Source of the DNA: Bacillus pumilus
GTDB taxonomy: Bacteria; Bacillota; Bacilli; Bacillales; Bacillaceae
Direction: 5' to 3'
Assembly (NCBI GenBank): GCA_001938995.1
Contig: MKZN01000005.1
Coordinates: 156,147 to 220,146 of the forward strand
DNA length: 64,000 nt
Position 1 is the stretch's first letter. Each line of letters begins with the position of its first letter. The translations under genes were made by a program, and so were the position numbers. The notes beneath the pieces are model-generated. The model was not told where the DNA came from and made no database searches. It saw nothing but the letters and a program-made list of their open reading frames with translations. This document shows, in pieces, positions 10,996-22,090 of the stretch.

Positions 10996-11169
10996 ATGTC
11001 AAAAACGGTCGTTAGAAAAAACGAATCGCTTGAAGATGCTCTTCGTCGCTTTAAACGCAGTGTATCCAAAACAGGAACATTGCAAGAAGCAAGAAAGCGT
11101 GAATTTTATGAAAAGCCTAGCGTAAAGCGCAAGAAAAAGTCCGAAGCTGCTAGAAAACGTAAATTTTAA
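10996..11169 (+). CDS. rpsU: 30S ribosomal protein bS21
   Basis: 57-residue ribosomal protein S21, very basic, beginning [20 protein letters not shown] and ending in a Lys/Arg tail. It helps 30S subunits base-pair with the Shine-Dalgarno sequence. ATG 10996 has AGGGAGGGAAAG upstream, and longer in-frame reading upstream is not conserved. It is followed 14 bases later by yqeY, the usual Bacillus pairing. Regulation may involve the small hairpin with U-tract in its leader. Confidence 0.97.
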
Positions 11170-11183
11170 TAGAGGGTGGATTT

Positions 11184-11670
<487 letters not shown>

Positions 11671-11697
11671 ATGACCTCCAAAACTGTCATATAAAAA

Positions 11698-11726
11698 TGA
11701 AACCTATGATACATTTGTAACGTATA
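11698..11726 (+). promoter_or_regulatory. Sigma-W promoter of yqeZ-floA-yqfB
   Basis: TGAAAC (11698-11703), 17-base spacer, CGTATA (11721-11726). This matches the sigma-W consensus TGAAAC-N16/17-CGTA. The corresponding B. subtilis operon is a known member of the sigma-W envelope-stress regulon. Confidence 0.85.
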
Positions 11727-11773
11727 TAAGGGAACTGTAAATGAGAAGAATGAGAGGAGGGAAGATCATATAG

Positions 11774-13087
11774 ATGAAAAAAATAAAAATTTCTATTGCT
11801 CTCTTCAGTTGTTTTATAATATGCTTAATATTAGGGGTTCAATTGACCGCAAAATCAGAGAATCAGACAGTTCATGTCATACCGATTGAAGATACGGTAG
11901 AAAAGGGACTTTCTAAATTTATAGAGCGCTCTTTTGAACAAGCAAAAACGGAGCGGGCGAAACATATTATTCTCGACATTAATACGCCAGGCGGTGCAGT
12001 CGATGCGGCTCTTGAGATCGCAGATACCATTCGGGCGTCTGATATCCCGGTGACAGCGTATGTCAATCATCGAGCGCTTTCAGCCGGAGCCTTTATCGCA
12101 TTAAATGCTGATCAAATTTATATGACCCCAAATGGAAAGATGGGAGCCGCTGCGATCATTGATGGCGAAGGTAATGCAGCTGATTCAAAATCTGAATCAC
12201 TATGGCTAGCAGAAATGAGTGACGCTGCTGAAAAACAGGGGCGTGATCCAAAATATGCGCTTGCAATGGCTGATATTGATATAGACGCGAAAGAAGCCGG
12301 CGCACCAAAAGGAGAATTGCTCACCTTTAATACAGATCGAGCGCTTCAGTTTGGTTATGCAGAAGGTGAAGCGAAAAATATGGATGACTTGCTGAAGAAG
12401 CTCAATTTAGCGAATGCATCTGTTGAGTACAATGAAGTGAGCTTTGCTGAAAAGGTTGCGCGTTTTCTCACGCATCCAGTCGTCATTCCGATCCTTTTAT
12501 CTATTGCGAGCTTAGGCTTAATCGTTGAGCTCTATTCTCCCGGATTTGGCGTACCAGGAACTATGGGAGTGACAGCGCTACTTCTTTTCTTTTATGGGCA
12601 TCTCGTGGCAGGATTTGCTGGATATGAGACATTATTTCTGTTTTTGGCAGGAATGGTGCTGCTCATACTGGAATTGGTATTGCCTGGTGGAATCGTAGGT
12701 ATCATTGGATTAATCTGTGTGGTCGTCAGCTTGTTTTTAGCATCTGGTAGCTTTACAGAAATGGCGATTTCCATCTTGATTGCCACTGCTGTGTCAATCA
12801 TCGCAGTTATAATAATGACAAAGGTGTTGGGGAAACGTATGAAATTTTTTAAGAAGTTCATTTTAACGGATTCAACCAATAAAGAAAGTGGTTATGTCTC
12901 CAATGAAACAAGAGAGGATCTTGTTGGACAAATCGCTGTCACAGCGACAGCCCTTCGCCCGGCGGGGACGATTGTGCTTGGAGAAGAACGCATTGACGTT
13001 GTGTCAGAAGGTGCGTTTATTGATAAAGATGAACAAGTTAAAATTGTCAAAGCGGAAGGCTCACGGATTGTCGTGAGGAAAGTATAG
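11774..13087 (+). CDS. yqeZ: NfeD-family membrane serine protease-like protein YqeZ
   Basis: 437-residue NfeD1 protein paired with the flotillin FloA. It has an N-terminal signal segment (about 6-26) and a ClpP/SppA-like domain (about 35-220) with the putative nucleophile Ser in RALSAGAFIA near 102. Four or five transmembrane helices (about 235-355) and a C-terminal OB-fold NfeD domain follow. ATG 11774 is the first possible start, because an in-frame TAG lies directly before it, although the AGGAGG is about 12 bases away. First gene of the sigma-W operon; probably acts in membrane stress resistance. Confidence 0.9.
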   Translation: MKKIKISIALFSCFIICLILGVQLTAKSENQTVHVIPIEDTVEKGLSKFIERSFEQAKTERAKHIILDINTPGGAVDAALEIADTIRASDIPVTAYVNHRALSAGAFIALNADQIYMTPNGKMGAAAIIDGEGNAADSKSESLWLAEMSDAAEKQGRDPKYALAMADIDIDAKEAGAPKGELLTFNTDRALQFGYAEGEAKNMDDLLKKLNLANASVEYNEVSFAEKVARFLTHPVVIPILLSIASLGLIVELYSPGFGVPGTMGVTALLLFFYGHLVAGFAGYETLFLFLAGMVLLILELVLPGGIVGIIGLICVVVSLFLASGSFTEMAISILIATAVSIIAVIIMTKVLGKRMKFFKKFILTDSTNKESGYVSNETREDLVGQIAVTATALRPAGTIVLGEERIDVVSEGAFIDKDEQVKIVKAEGSRIVVRKV

Positions 13088-13112
13088 ATACTGAATTTAT
13101 AGGAGGAATAAA

Positions 13113-14105
13113 ATGGATCCATCTACTTTACTATTATTTGTTATTATTGCAGCAAGTTTGATCGTTCTATCGGTCTTCTTCACCTTTGTACCGGTGATGC
13201 TGTGGATTTCTGCCTTAGCGGCTGGTGTAAGAGTGAGCATTTTTACACTTGTAGGAATGAGACTTCGTCGTGTGATTCCAAACCGAGTGGTCAACCCGCT
13301 CATCAAAGCGCATAAAGCAGGTCTTGATGCGACAATTAACCAGTTAGAAAGCCACTATCTTGCAGGTGGTAACGTTGACCGTGTTATCAATGCACTGATT
13401 GCGGCACAACGTGCGAATATTGAATTGAACTTTGCTCGCTGTGCGGCAATTGACCTTGCAGGTCGTGACGTACTCGAAGCGGTACAAATGAGTGTAAACC
13501 CTAAAGTGATCGAAACACCATTTATCTCAGGTGTCGCAATGGATGGGATTGAAGTAAAAGCAAAAGCACGTATCACAGTTCGTGCAAACATTGACCGACT
13601 TGTCGGTGGTGCAGGGGAAGAAACAATCATTGCTCGTGTAGGTGAAGGGATTGTCTCGACAATTGGTTCATCCGATAATCATAAAAAGGTACTTGAAAAT
13701 CCTGATATGATTTCTCAAACTGTACTTGGCAAAGGGTTAGATTCTGGAACTGCATTTGAAATCCTCTCGATTGATATCGCAGATGTTGATATCGGCAAGA
13801 ACATTGGTGCCATTTTGCAAACAGACCAAGCGGAAGCAGATAAAAACATCGCACAGGCAAAAGCGGAAGAACGCCGCGCGATGGCTGTAGCCCAAGAACA
13901 AGAAATGCGTGCACGAGTTGAAGAAATGCGTGCGAAAGTAGTAGAAGCAGAGGCAGAAGTACCACTTGCTATGGCTGAAGCACTACGAGAAGGAAACATT
14001 GGTGTCATGGATTACATGAACATTAAGAACATTGATGCTGATACGGATATGAGAGACTCATTTGGTAAAATGACAAAGGGTCCTTCTGATAATGAAAATA
14101 AATAA
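13113..14105 (+). CDS. floA: Flotillin-like protein FloA
   Basis: 330-residue flotillin homologue (yqfA) that forms functional membrane microdomains. It has an N-terminal hydrophobic hairpin (about 5-50) and a PHB/SPFH-type core. A long Ala/Glu-rich coiled coil (about 235-300) contains repeated [24 protein letters not shown] heptads. AGGAGG lies upstream of the ATG. It sits between yqeZ (NfeD) and yqfB in the sigma-W operon, an arrangement conserved across Bacillus. Confidence 0.95.
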   Translation: MDPSTLLLFVIIAASLIVLSVFFTFVPVMLWISALAAGVRVSIFTLVGMRLRRVIPNRVVNPLIKAHKAGLDATINQLESHYLAGGNVDRVINALIAAQRANIELNFARCAAIDLAGRDVLEAVQMSVNPKVIETPFISGVAMDGIEVKAKARITVRANIDRLVGGAGEETIIARVGEGIVSTIGSSDNHKKVLENPDMISQTVLGKGLDSGTAFEILSIDIADVDIGKNIGAILQTDQAEADKNIAQAKAEERRAMAVAQEQEMRARVEEMRAKVVEAEAEVPLAMAEALREGNIGVMDYMNIKNIDADTDMRDSFGKMTKGPSDNENK

Positions 14106-14136
14106 GCATCCTCTCACGTTTTAAGGAGGGAGCCCA

Positions 14137-14622
14137 ATGGACATTCTATTTGAAAATCCACTATTAATTGCGATGATTATCGGGATCATTTCTGCTGTAT
14201 TTGGGAAAATCGGCAAACAAGAGGAGAAAGAGCAGAACAAGCCAGCTCCTCAGCGTGAGCCGATGCCTCAAAAACAAACGGCATCTTCAACTCATCCTCA
14301 TCCAGTTAGGACAGATCAGCTCGACGATTTTGGTGATGTACATGATCATGGCGGGATGAAAAAAACGTCAGAGTCATTGCAGGACCGCTATTCAGATACG
14401 TTAGCTAAAATGGACGAGAGAAAAAGCAAGCTCCAAGAAGAATTTCAATTGCTTGAAAGACAGCTTACTCGGCCGAAGGCAACAGCAGCTGAAGTGAAGC
14501 CGGAAGTCATTGAAAAAATCAACCAAAACACTGTAGTTCAAGGAATGATTCTTGGCGAAGTGTTTGGTGAGCCACGTTCTAAAAAGCCGCATCGAACGAT
14601 GAAACGGCGATATAATAGATAA
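14137..14622 (+). CDS. yqfB: Uncharacterised protein YqfB of the floA operon
   Basis: 161 residues. It has one N-terminal membrane segment (about 8-24, LIAMIIGIISAVFG), a Gln/Pro/His-rich linker, a short helical stretch with LLERQLTRPK, and a basic C-terminal tail ending KRRYNR. AAGGAGGGAG precedes the ATG. Third gene of the sigma-W operon, so probably envelope-associated, but its activity is unknown. It looks longer than the B. subtilis homologue as I remember it. The assignment rests mainly on synteny. Confidence 0.7.
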   Translation: MDILFENPLLIAMIIGIISAVFGKIGKQEEKEQNKPAPQREPMPQKQTASSTHPHPVRTDQLDDFGDVHDHGGMKKTSESLQDRYSDTLAKMDERKSKLQEEFQLLERQLTRPKATAAEVKPEVIEKINQNTVVQGMILGEVFGEPRSKKPHRTMKRRYNR

Positions 14623-14628
14623 ACAAGA

Positions 14629-14656
14629 AAGCTCCCTATCGTAGGGGGCTTTTTTG
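14629..14656 (+). terminator. Terminator after yqfB
   Basis: AAGCTCCCTA and TAGGGGGCTT pair (one G-U) around a 3-base loop, followed by TTTTT. It ends the sigma-W operon. Confidence 0.88.
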
Positions 14657-14828
14657 CGCATGGAATAAGTGTCTCCGCCCGTGACTTCAAAGCAAACTGC
14701 CTGTTTTAAGGGATTCATTAGCATGATATGAACGGCTGAGGAATAGGATGATATAGAGGCTTTCTCATCAGTCTCACCATCTTTCAGTTTGATCTCATAC
14801 ACATGAGGTGGGAAGGGGTTCTTATTGA

Positions 14829-15110
14829 ATGGGAAAAAGGAAAAATCGACTTAAAGCATGGCTGACAAGAACACTTGAAATCCCTCCGGACGTGATGATG
14901 GATCTTCCACGGATTACGATGGTTGGCAGACTCCACATTTACATAGAGAACCATAAAGGGCTTTTGCTTTTCAGTGATCAAGAAGTAAGGCTTATGCTCA
15001 AACAAGGACAGTGCATTATTTCAGGTAAAGATTTTGTCATTAAAACGATTTTGCCAGAAGAGATCTTATTAGAAGGGAAAATCGATGAAGTCCGTTATAT
15101 TGATTCTTAA
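14829..15110 (+). CDS. yqfC: Sporulation protein YqfC
   Basis: 93-residue protein of the YqfC/YabP-like family. The core reads PPDVMMDLPRITMVGRLHIY and is followed by an acidic end. In B. subtilis yqfC-yqfD are mother-cell (sigma-E) sporulation genes. A CATACACA resembling a sigma-E -10 lies at 14796-14803, but I see no good -35. GGAAGGGG lies 10 bases before the ATG. Related YabP is a spore protein, and the exact role of YqfC is unknown. It is followed closely by yqfD. Confidence 0.85.
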   Translation: MGKRKNRLKAWLTRTLEIPPDVMMDLPRITMVGRLHIYIENHKGLLLFSDQEVRLMLKQGQCIISGKDFVIKTILPEEILLEGKIDEVRYIDS

Positions 15111-15128
15111 CTGACGGAGGGGAGAAGT

Positions 15129-16319
15129 GTGAAGAATAAATGGTTTGCCTATTTTATTGGCAGAGTCGAAGTGGTGTTGAAAGGAAGCGGAATTGAGCGG
15201 CTCATCAATGAGTGCACGAGAGAGGGGATCACCATTTTTCAAGTGAGCCGTCGTCAAGACAGCGTGCGCTTATTTATTCGCCTGTCAGATGTACATGCCT
15301 TTAGAAAAGTGCGAAGACATCATGAGGTGAAATGTTCGTTTCATGAAAAGAAGGGGTTTCCGTTTCTTCTCATGTGGTCAAGGAGAAATGTGGGCTTTTC
15401 TCTAGGAATTATTTTTTTTCTGATGACGATATTGGCTTTGTCGAATATGGTTTGGAAAATTGACATCACAGGAGCGAGTCCGGAGACGGAGCATCAAATG
15501 AGAAAGCTCCTAGACGAGATTGGTGTCCAAAAAGGTCGTTTTCAGTTTCTCATGGGAACACCTGAAATGGTTCAAAAATCCCTAACAACAAATATTAAGA
15601 GCATTACATGGGTTGGCGTAGAATTAAATGGAACCGCTTTTCAAATGAAAGTCGTAGAAAAAAATGAACCTGAACAAGAAAAATATACAAGTCCCCAGCA
15701 TATCGTCGCTAAGAAAAAGGCAGTGATCACAAGGATGTATGTAGAGAAAGGGGAGCCGCTTGCTCAGGTGGATGAGCACGTGAAAAAGGGGCAGATGCTT
15801 GTGTCTGGATTAATTGGCAATGAAGCTCATCAAGAAACGGTTGGGGCGAAAGCAAAAATATATGGTGAGACTTGGTATCGATCTGAAGTTTCTGTCCCGC
15901 TTAGAACATCTTTTGACGTCTTTACGGGTAAAATGAAGACAAAGCACAAGCTCTCCTTATTTGGAGGGTCCATTCCTTTTTGGGGGATGAGCTTGAAAAA
16001 GGATGATTTTCACCAACCAAAAACAGAAACAGAAGTTCATCCGCTTCATTTCTTAAAGTTCCAGTTACCAATCTCCTATGAAAAGGAAATCACACGTGAA
16101 AGTGAAAAAATAAATCGGGAATACACAAATAAAGAAGCGGTCCAAGCAGGGATTAAAATGGGTAAAAAAGAATTAGAAGAGAAGCTAGGTCAAACAGGAG
16201 AGGTGAAAAGTGAAAAAGTTTTGCACGAGACAACAGGGAATGGTAAAGTTAAGTTAATCATACTTTACCAGGTAATAGAAGACATTGTTCAACCAACACC
16301 TATTGTTCAGGGAGACTAG
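15129..16319 (+). CDS. yqfD: Sporulation protein YqfD
   Basis: 396-residue bitopic membrane protein needed for normal sporulation in B. subtilis. It has a cytoplasmic N-terminal part (1-85), one transmembrane helix (about 88-112), and a large extracytoplasmic region with a FtsQ/POTRA-like start (WKIDITGASPETEHQMRKLL). The tail ends VIEDIVQPTPIVQGD, typical of the family. It starts with GTG at 15129 behind ACGGAGGGGAG. In an operon with yqfC, 3 bases before phoH. Confidence 0.9.
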   Translation: MKNKWFAYFIGRVEVVLKGSGIERLINECTREGITIFQVSRRQDSVRLFIRLSDVHAFRKVRRHHEVKCSFHEKKGFPFLLMWSRRNVGFSLGIIFFLMTILALSNMVWKIDITGASPETEHQMRKLLDEIGVQKGRFQFLMGTPEMVQKSLTTNIKSITWVGVELNGTAFQMKVVEKNEPEQEKYTSPQHIVAKKKAVITRMYVEKGEPLAQVDEHVKKGQMLVSGLIGNEAHQETVGAKAKIYGETWYRSEVSVPLRTSFDVFTGKMKTKHKLSLFGGSIPFWGMSLKKDDFHQPKTETEVHPLHFLKFQLPISYEKEITRESEKINREYTNKEAVQAGIKMGKKELEEKLGQTGEVKSEKVLHETTGNGKVKLIILYQVIEDIVQPTPIVQGD

Positions 16320-16322
16320 AGA

Positions 16323-17282
16323 ATGACAGAACATTTACTTGAAATTCAACAAAAATTAGATAGCCCAAATGAAGCCATTGCTTTATTTGGTAATCAAGAT
16401 GCTTATCTGAAGCTGATGGAAAACGAGCTGAATGTATCCATCATTACACGTGGAGAAAAAGTGTATATTTCTGGTCAGGAAGCTTCAAGAGAAACAGCGA
16501 GCCATGTGATCACATCTCTCTTACATCTGATTCGAAAAGGGATCGAAATTTCCGAACGGGATGTCGTCTACGCCACTAAAATGGCTCAGAAAAACAAGCT
16601 GAATTATTTTGAAAATATGTACGAAGATGAAATCACAAAAAACGCCAAAGGTAAGTCAATTAGGGTCAAAACAATTGGCCAACGTGAATACGCTGCGGCT
16701 ATGAAAAAGGATGACCTTGTTTTCGGGATTGGGCCTGCTGGTACAGGTAAAACGTATTTGGCGGTTGTCAATGCAGTACATGCGCTGAAAAATGGACATG
16801 TAAAGCGGATTATCCTCACAAGACCAGCGGTTGAGGCAGGAGAGAGTCTTGGTTTCTTGCCAGGTGATTTAAAGGAAAAGGTAGATCCTTATTTAAGACC
16901 ACTATACGATGCCTTGCATGATGTGCTAGGCAGTGATCATACGGAACGTCTAATAGAGCGCGGTGTAATTGAAATAGCACCTCTTGCCTATATGAGAGGA
17001 CGGACACTCGATGATGCATTTGTGATTTTAGACGAAGCGCAAAATACAACGCCAGCCCAAATGAAAATGTTTTTGACGAGACTAGGGTTTGGTTCTAAAA
17101 TGGTCATTACCGGAGATATTACACAGATTGACCTGCCAAAAGGCATTCAATCAGGACTTGCGGCTGCAAAGGACTTGCTTGCAGAGATCAAGGGTATCTC
17201 ATTCATTGAATTAGATCAGACAGATGTGGTCAGACACCCGCTTGTGGCGAAGATCATTGGAGCATACGAAAAGCTAAAATGA
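16323..17282 (+). CDS. phoH: PhoH-family ATPase
   Basis: 319-residue PhoH-like protein, a predicted RNA-associated P-loop ATPase. The Walker A motif is GPAGTGKT (about 138-145) and Walker B is FVILDEAQN (about 235-243). The ATPase core resembles that of RNA helicases. An N-terminal KH-like region precedes it. The gene is often linked to ybeY, a rRNA-maturation factor, as here with pgpH between them, which supports a role in RNA metabolism. The start follows GGAGACTAGAGA. Confidence 0.92.
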   Translation: MTEHLLEIQQKLDSPNEAIALFGNQDAYLKLMENELNVSIITRGEKVYISGQEASRETASHVITSLLHLIRKGIEISERDVVYATKMAQKNKLNYFENMYEDEITKNAKGKSIRVKTIGQREYAAAMKKDDLVFGIGPAGTGKTYLAVVNAVHALKNGHVKRIILTRPAVEAGESLGFLPGDLKEKVDPYLRPLYDALHDVLGSDHTERLIERGVIEIAPLAYMRGRTLDDAFVILDEAQNTTPAQMKMFLTRLGFGSKMVITGDITQIDLPKGIQSGLAAAKDLLAEIKGISFIELDQTDVVRHPLVAKIIGAYEKLK

Positions 17283-17288
17283 ACTGAG

Positions 17289-17320
17289 TGACCCGATCGT
17301 CTTCATCGGGTCATTTTGTT
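17289..17320 (+). terminator. Terminator after phoH
   Basis: TGACCCGAT (17289-17297) pairs with ATCGGGTCA (17305-17313), followed by TTTTGTTT. It partly separates phoH from pgpH. Confidence 0.8.
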
Positions 17321-17357
17321 TCGATCGTGGTTTAAAGTGAAAAAGGAGGTACTTTCC

Positions 17358-19511
17358 TTGAGAAAGAATCAGAAAGGCAGTAAGCGCAAGAGACTGCACT
17401 CTAAAAAAGAACCTCAAAAAATGGAGCGCTCACGTTATTTAAACGTGTTGTTGTATGCTGCTTTAGCAGCTATTATGTTTGTGGGGCTCTTCTTCCATGT
17501 GAAGCCTGAAACGCTCGATTTAGATTTATTTTCAGTGAGCGAACAGACCATCTATTCTCCGTCAACAGTTGATGATCAAGAAGCGACAGAAGAAAAGAAA
17601 CAAGAAGCGACGGATCAAGTCGAAGATCAATATACCCTGAAAAAAGCGTATTCGGATAATCGTGTTGACCTCATCTCGTCCCTCTTTGAAGCCATTTCAG
17701 AAGAGAAAAAAGCAGCAGCTGATCAGAAGGAGAAGCCGTCGACAGATAAAGAAATGGTCAAACATGTAAAAGAAAAATTGACAACTGATATGAGAGAAGC
17801 GGTTTCAGATCAATCCATTCTAGCTTTGCTCCAAGCAAGTGATGAAAATCTATCTTTCACAAAGGATTCCATCATCACAGTTGTGAACTCACTGATGAGT
17901 AAAGAAATCACAGCCGCTAAATTACAAGATGAGAAAAAACAAGTGAAAACAGAACTAGAAAATAATTCGATTCCTTCAAAATATTTAAATGCAGCCAAAG
18001 AAATTGGTGAATTTGCCATTATTCCAAACTATGTATTTGATCCGGTAGCAACAGAGAAGAAAAGACAGGAAGCTACTGATAATATTCCGCCAGTCCAAAT
18101 CAAACAAGGGCAAATTCTAGTAGAAGAAGGCGAACTGATCGACCGTGAAGTTTACCGGAAATTAGAGCTAACCGGTCTTTTAAACAGTTCCAATTTATTT
18201 AAGCCTGTAAGCGGTCTTATGATATTAATCGGGATCTTTTTAGCGGCAATCATCCACTCATTTGAGAGAAAGAATGAATCGGTTGCCGAGAAAAATAAAT
18301 CATTGCTGCTCTACTCACTTATTTTCACGATCATTCTCATTATCATGGAAGTGTTCAGTCTCTTCCAAGAAACGAAATACACAACGATAGGCTATGTCGT
18401 CCCTGTTGCGCTCGGGACAATGTTGATTAAGCTGCTCCTCAATGAGCGATTAGCGATTTTTTCTGGCCTAGTGTTTGCCCTTTGTGGCAGTATGATGTTT
18501 AATCAAGGAGTGACAGGCATCTTTAACTATGTCATCTGTGCTTATTACTTAATTAGTGGGATGGCAGGGATTTTATTTCTTAGAAAACATAATGCACGAT
18601 CAAAAATTTTACAGGCTGGACTTTTGGTTGCTGCGTTGAACGTGCTTGTGGTTCTATCCATTACGCTCATCCAGAATTCCTCTCCATCCGGTCTTGAAAT
18701 CGGTGTGAACTTGATCATGGCGATCGTGTCAGGGTTTGCTTCCGCTATATTGGTCATAGGATTAATGCCTGTATTTGAAAGTATGTTCGGCATTCTTTCT
18801 ACAATGAAACTGATTGAATTATCTAACCCGAATCATCCGCTACTTAAAAAGATTTTAACAGAGACACCAGGTACATATCATCATAGTGTCATGGTGGCCA
18901 ACTTAGCGGATGCTGCATGTGAAGCGGTAGGGGCCAATGGTCTTTTAGCGAGAGTCGGGGCTTATTATCATGACATTGGAAAAACGAAAAGGCCGCAATA
19001 CTTTATTGAAAACCAAATGAACATTGATAATCCGCATGATAAGCTCTCTCCTCAGCTGAGTAAAAACATTATTATTGCACACACAACAGATGGTGCTGAT
19101 ATGCTAAGAGATAAGAAGTTTCCCAAGGAACTTGTCGATATTGCAGAACAGCATCACGGGAAGTCACTTCTGAAGTTCTTCTACTACAAGGCAAAAGAAC
19201 GTGATGACCAGATCACTGAAGAAGAATTTCGTTATCCTGGTCCAAAACCTCAATCGAAAGAAGCGGCGATTATTTCAGTTGCTGATAGTGTTGAAGCCGC
19301 AGTGCGCTCGATGCATAATCCTAATCCAGAGCGAATTGAAAAACTTGTCAAAGGCATTATTTCAGATAAAATGCAGGACGGGCAATTTAGTGAATGTGAC
19401 CTAACATTCAAAGAATTAAATATGATTAGCCAAACGATTTGTACAACATTAAAGGGGATTTTCCATTCTCGGATTGAATATCCAGATGCCCCGAAGCAGA
19501 AGGTGAAGTAA
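17358..19511 (+). CDS. pgpH: Cyclic-di-AMP phosphodiesterase PgpH (7TM-HD)
   Basis: 717-residue membrane phosphodiesterase (yqfF) that hydrolyses the second messenger c-di-AMP. One N-terminal transmembrane helix (about 33-53) is followed by a large extracytoplasmic 7TM-HD sensor domain. Then come seven helices (about 290-480) and a cytoplasmic HD hydrolase domain with TYHHSVMVANLADAA and YYHDIGKT. TTG 17358 is chosen because AAGGAGGT ends 7 bases upstream. It is followed by ybeY without a gap. Confidence 0.93.
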   Translation: MRKNQKGSKRKRLHSKKEPQKMERSRYLNVLLYAALAAIMFVGLFFHVKPETLDLDLFSVSEQTIYSPSTVDDQEATEEKKQEATDQVEDQYTLKKAYSDNRVDLISSLFEAISEEKKAAADQKEKPSTDKEMVKHVKEKLTTDMREAVSDQSILALLQASDENLSFTKDSIITVVNSLMSKEITAAKLQDEKKQVKTELENNSIPSKYLNAAKEIGEFAIIPNYVFDPVATEKKRQEATDNIPPVQIKQGQILVEEGELIDREVYRKLELTGLLNSSNLFKPVSGLMILIGIFLAAIIHSFERKNESVAEKNKSLLLYSLIFTIILIIMEVFSLFQETKYTTIGYVVPVALGTMLIKLLLNERLAIFSGLVFALCGSMMFNQGVTGIFNYVICAYYLISGMAGILFLRKHNARSKILQAGLLVAALNVLVVLSITLIQNSSPSGLEIGVNLIMAIVSGFASAILVIGLMPVFESMFGILSTMKLIELSNPNHPLLKKILTETPGTYHHSVMVANLADAACEAVGANGLLARVGAYYHDIGKTKRPQYFIENQMNIDNPHDKLSPQLSKNIIIAHTTDGADMLRDKKFPKELVDIAEQHHGKSLLKFFYYKAKERDDQITEEEFRYPGPKPQSKEAAIISVADSVEAAVRSMHNPNPERIEKLVKGIISDKMQDGQFSECDLTFKELNMISQTICTTLKGIFHSRIEYPDAPKQKVK

Positions 19512-19991
19512 ATGACATTGTTAATTGACTTAATAGATGAAACAGGACAAGTATCAAAAGAGCAGCTTGAAGAAATGGAAAAACTTCTTCAATTTGCTGC
19601 TGATGCCCTTGAGGTGAAAGATCAGGCTGAAGTATCCGTGTCGATCGTCTCGAATGAAGAAATTCAACAGATCAACAAAGAATACAGGGGAAAGGATGCG
19701 CCAACAGATGTGATTTCCTTTGCACTGGAAGAAGAAGGAGAAGGGGAAATTGAAATCATTGGTGCTGAGGATATTCCGCCAGTATTAGGTGACATTATTA
19801 TTAGTGTGGATCGAACAAAAGAACAAGCAGAGGAATATGGGCACTCCTTTATGAGAGAGCTTGGATTCTTAACGATTCATGGCTTCTTACATTTGCTTGG
19901 TTATGACCATATGACAGATGAAGATGAAAAAGAAATGTTCGCCAAACAGTCAAACATACTGGATGCTTATGGCCTTTCGAGATCAACGTAA
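19512..19991 (+). CDS. ybeY: Endoribonuclease/rRNA maturation factor YbeY
   Basis: 159-residue zinc-dependent endoribonuclease (yqfG) for 16S rRNA 3' maturation and ribosome quality control. The metal-binding motif [11 protein letters not shown] (H-x3-H-x5-H) lies at about 123-133, preceded by the family stretch PTDVISFAL and [10 protein letters not shown]. The ATG directly abuts the pgpH stop codon, so translation is probably coupled. The 3' end overlaps dgkA by about 23 bases. Confidence 0.96.
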   Translation: MTLLIDLIDETGQVSKEQLEEMEKLLQFAADALEVKDQAEVSVSIVSNEEIQQINKEYRGKDAPTDVISFALEEEGEGEIEIIGAEDIPPVLGDIIISVDRTKEQAEEYGHSFMRELGFLTIHGFLHLLGYDHMTDEDEKEMFAKQSNILDAYGLSRST

Positions 19992-20352
19992 AAAGCGGCG
20001 GCCACTTGCCCGTTTTTTTCGAAGTTTTTACTATGCTTTTAGAGGAATATGGCGAACTTTCTTGAATGAACGGAATTTTCGATTCCACACAGTCGCAGCC
20101 ACCATCGTGGTGATTTGCGGCTTTTGGTTTCATATTCATCCAGTGGAATGGATGATCATTTTGCTATTATGCGGGGGCATGTTGGCGCTTGAACTGGTCA
20201 ATACAGCCATTGAACATACAGTGGATCTGATGACAGAGGAGAAGCATCCACTAGCAGAAAGAGCAAAAGACGCAGCAGCAGGGGCTGTTTGCGTTTACGC
20301 AGGGATTTCGGTTATGATTGGATTAATCATCTTCTTACCGAAGGTCATGTAA
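19969..20352 (+). CDS. dgkA: Undecaprenol/diacylglycerol kinase DgkA
   Basis: About 127-residue membrane kinase of the DgkA family. In Gram-positives it phosphorylates undecaprenol to keep the lipid carrier for wall synthesis available. It has three transmembrane helices, with the conserved [14 protein letters not shown] active-site helix and [10 protein letters not shown]. The start is uncertain. ATG 19969 gives an N-terminus of family length, ATG 19963 is equally in frame, and neither has a clear Shine-Dalgarno sequence, so coupling to ybeY is likely. Confidence 0.9.
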   Translation: MAFRDQRKKRRPLARFFRSFYYAFRGIWRTFLNERNFRFHTVAATIVVICGFWFHIHPVEWMIILLLCGGMLALELVNTAIEHTVDLMTEEKHPLAERAKDAAAGAVCVYAGISVMIGLIIFLPKVM

Positions 20353-20399
20353 TAGAACGATATTACTATTTATTAACATTTTTAGAAATGGGCGTGAAA

Positions 20400-20434
20400 T
20401 TGTCACGTGAATTATGTAAAATATACATGTGACA
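20400..20434 (+). promoter_or_regulatory. Putative cdd promoter within an inverted repeat
   Basis: TTGTCA (20400-20405) and TATACA (20422-20427) are spaced by 16 bases. TGTCACGTG (20401-20409) and CATGTGACA (20426-20434) form a 9-bp inverted repeat (one G-U in RNA) covering both elements. The promoter assignment is tentative. Confidence 0.45.
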
Positions 20435-20453
20435 GTGGTACCATTTCTTCTGA

Positions 20454-21765
<1,312 letters not shown>

Positions 21766-21913
21766 AAAAATGGAGAGGCTGTCATCAAATCTGACGAAAC
21801 AGCGGCTCGATTAGTAAAAATTGTTTATCATGAAATGGAGGTAGCCTGGTCAAGATAAAATTAAATATGTTGGATGTAGCGTTGCTGCTTCTAATAAGAA
21901 AGGTGGGGTTTTT

Positions 21914-22057
21914 ATGTTGAATTTTACATGGACCGTATTTTCACAAACAGGAAGCGTTGACACGTATCTCCTTTTCAAAGAATTAGAAAAGGAGAACCTG
22001 GAAAGACCCGATGTACTTGAAGAAGAAATAGCACGATTTGATTTTCCAATTTTATAA
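21914..22057 (+). CDS. yqzL: YqzL family small protein
   Basis: 47-residue acidic protein beginning MLNFTWTVFSQTGSVDTYLL and ending ARFDFPIL, the conserved YqzL pattern found between era and recO in Bacillus. AAGGTGGGG precedes the ATG with good spacing. The function is unknown. Its constant place next to recO and its conserved start suggest a real gene. Confidence 0.88.
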   Translation: MLNFTWTVFSQTGSVDTYLLFKELEKENLERPDVLEEEIARFDFPIL

Positions 22058-22090
22058 TCTTGACCCCTCCAATGCTCGGAGTGTCGACAA

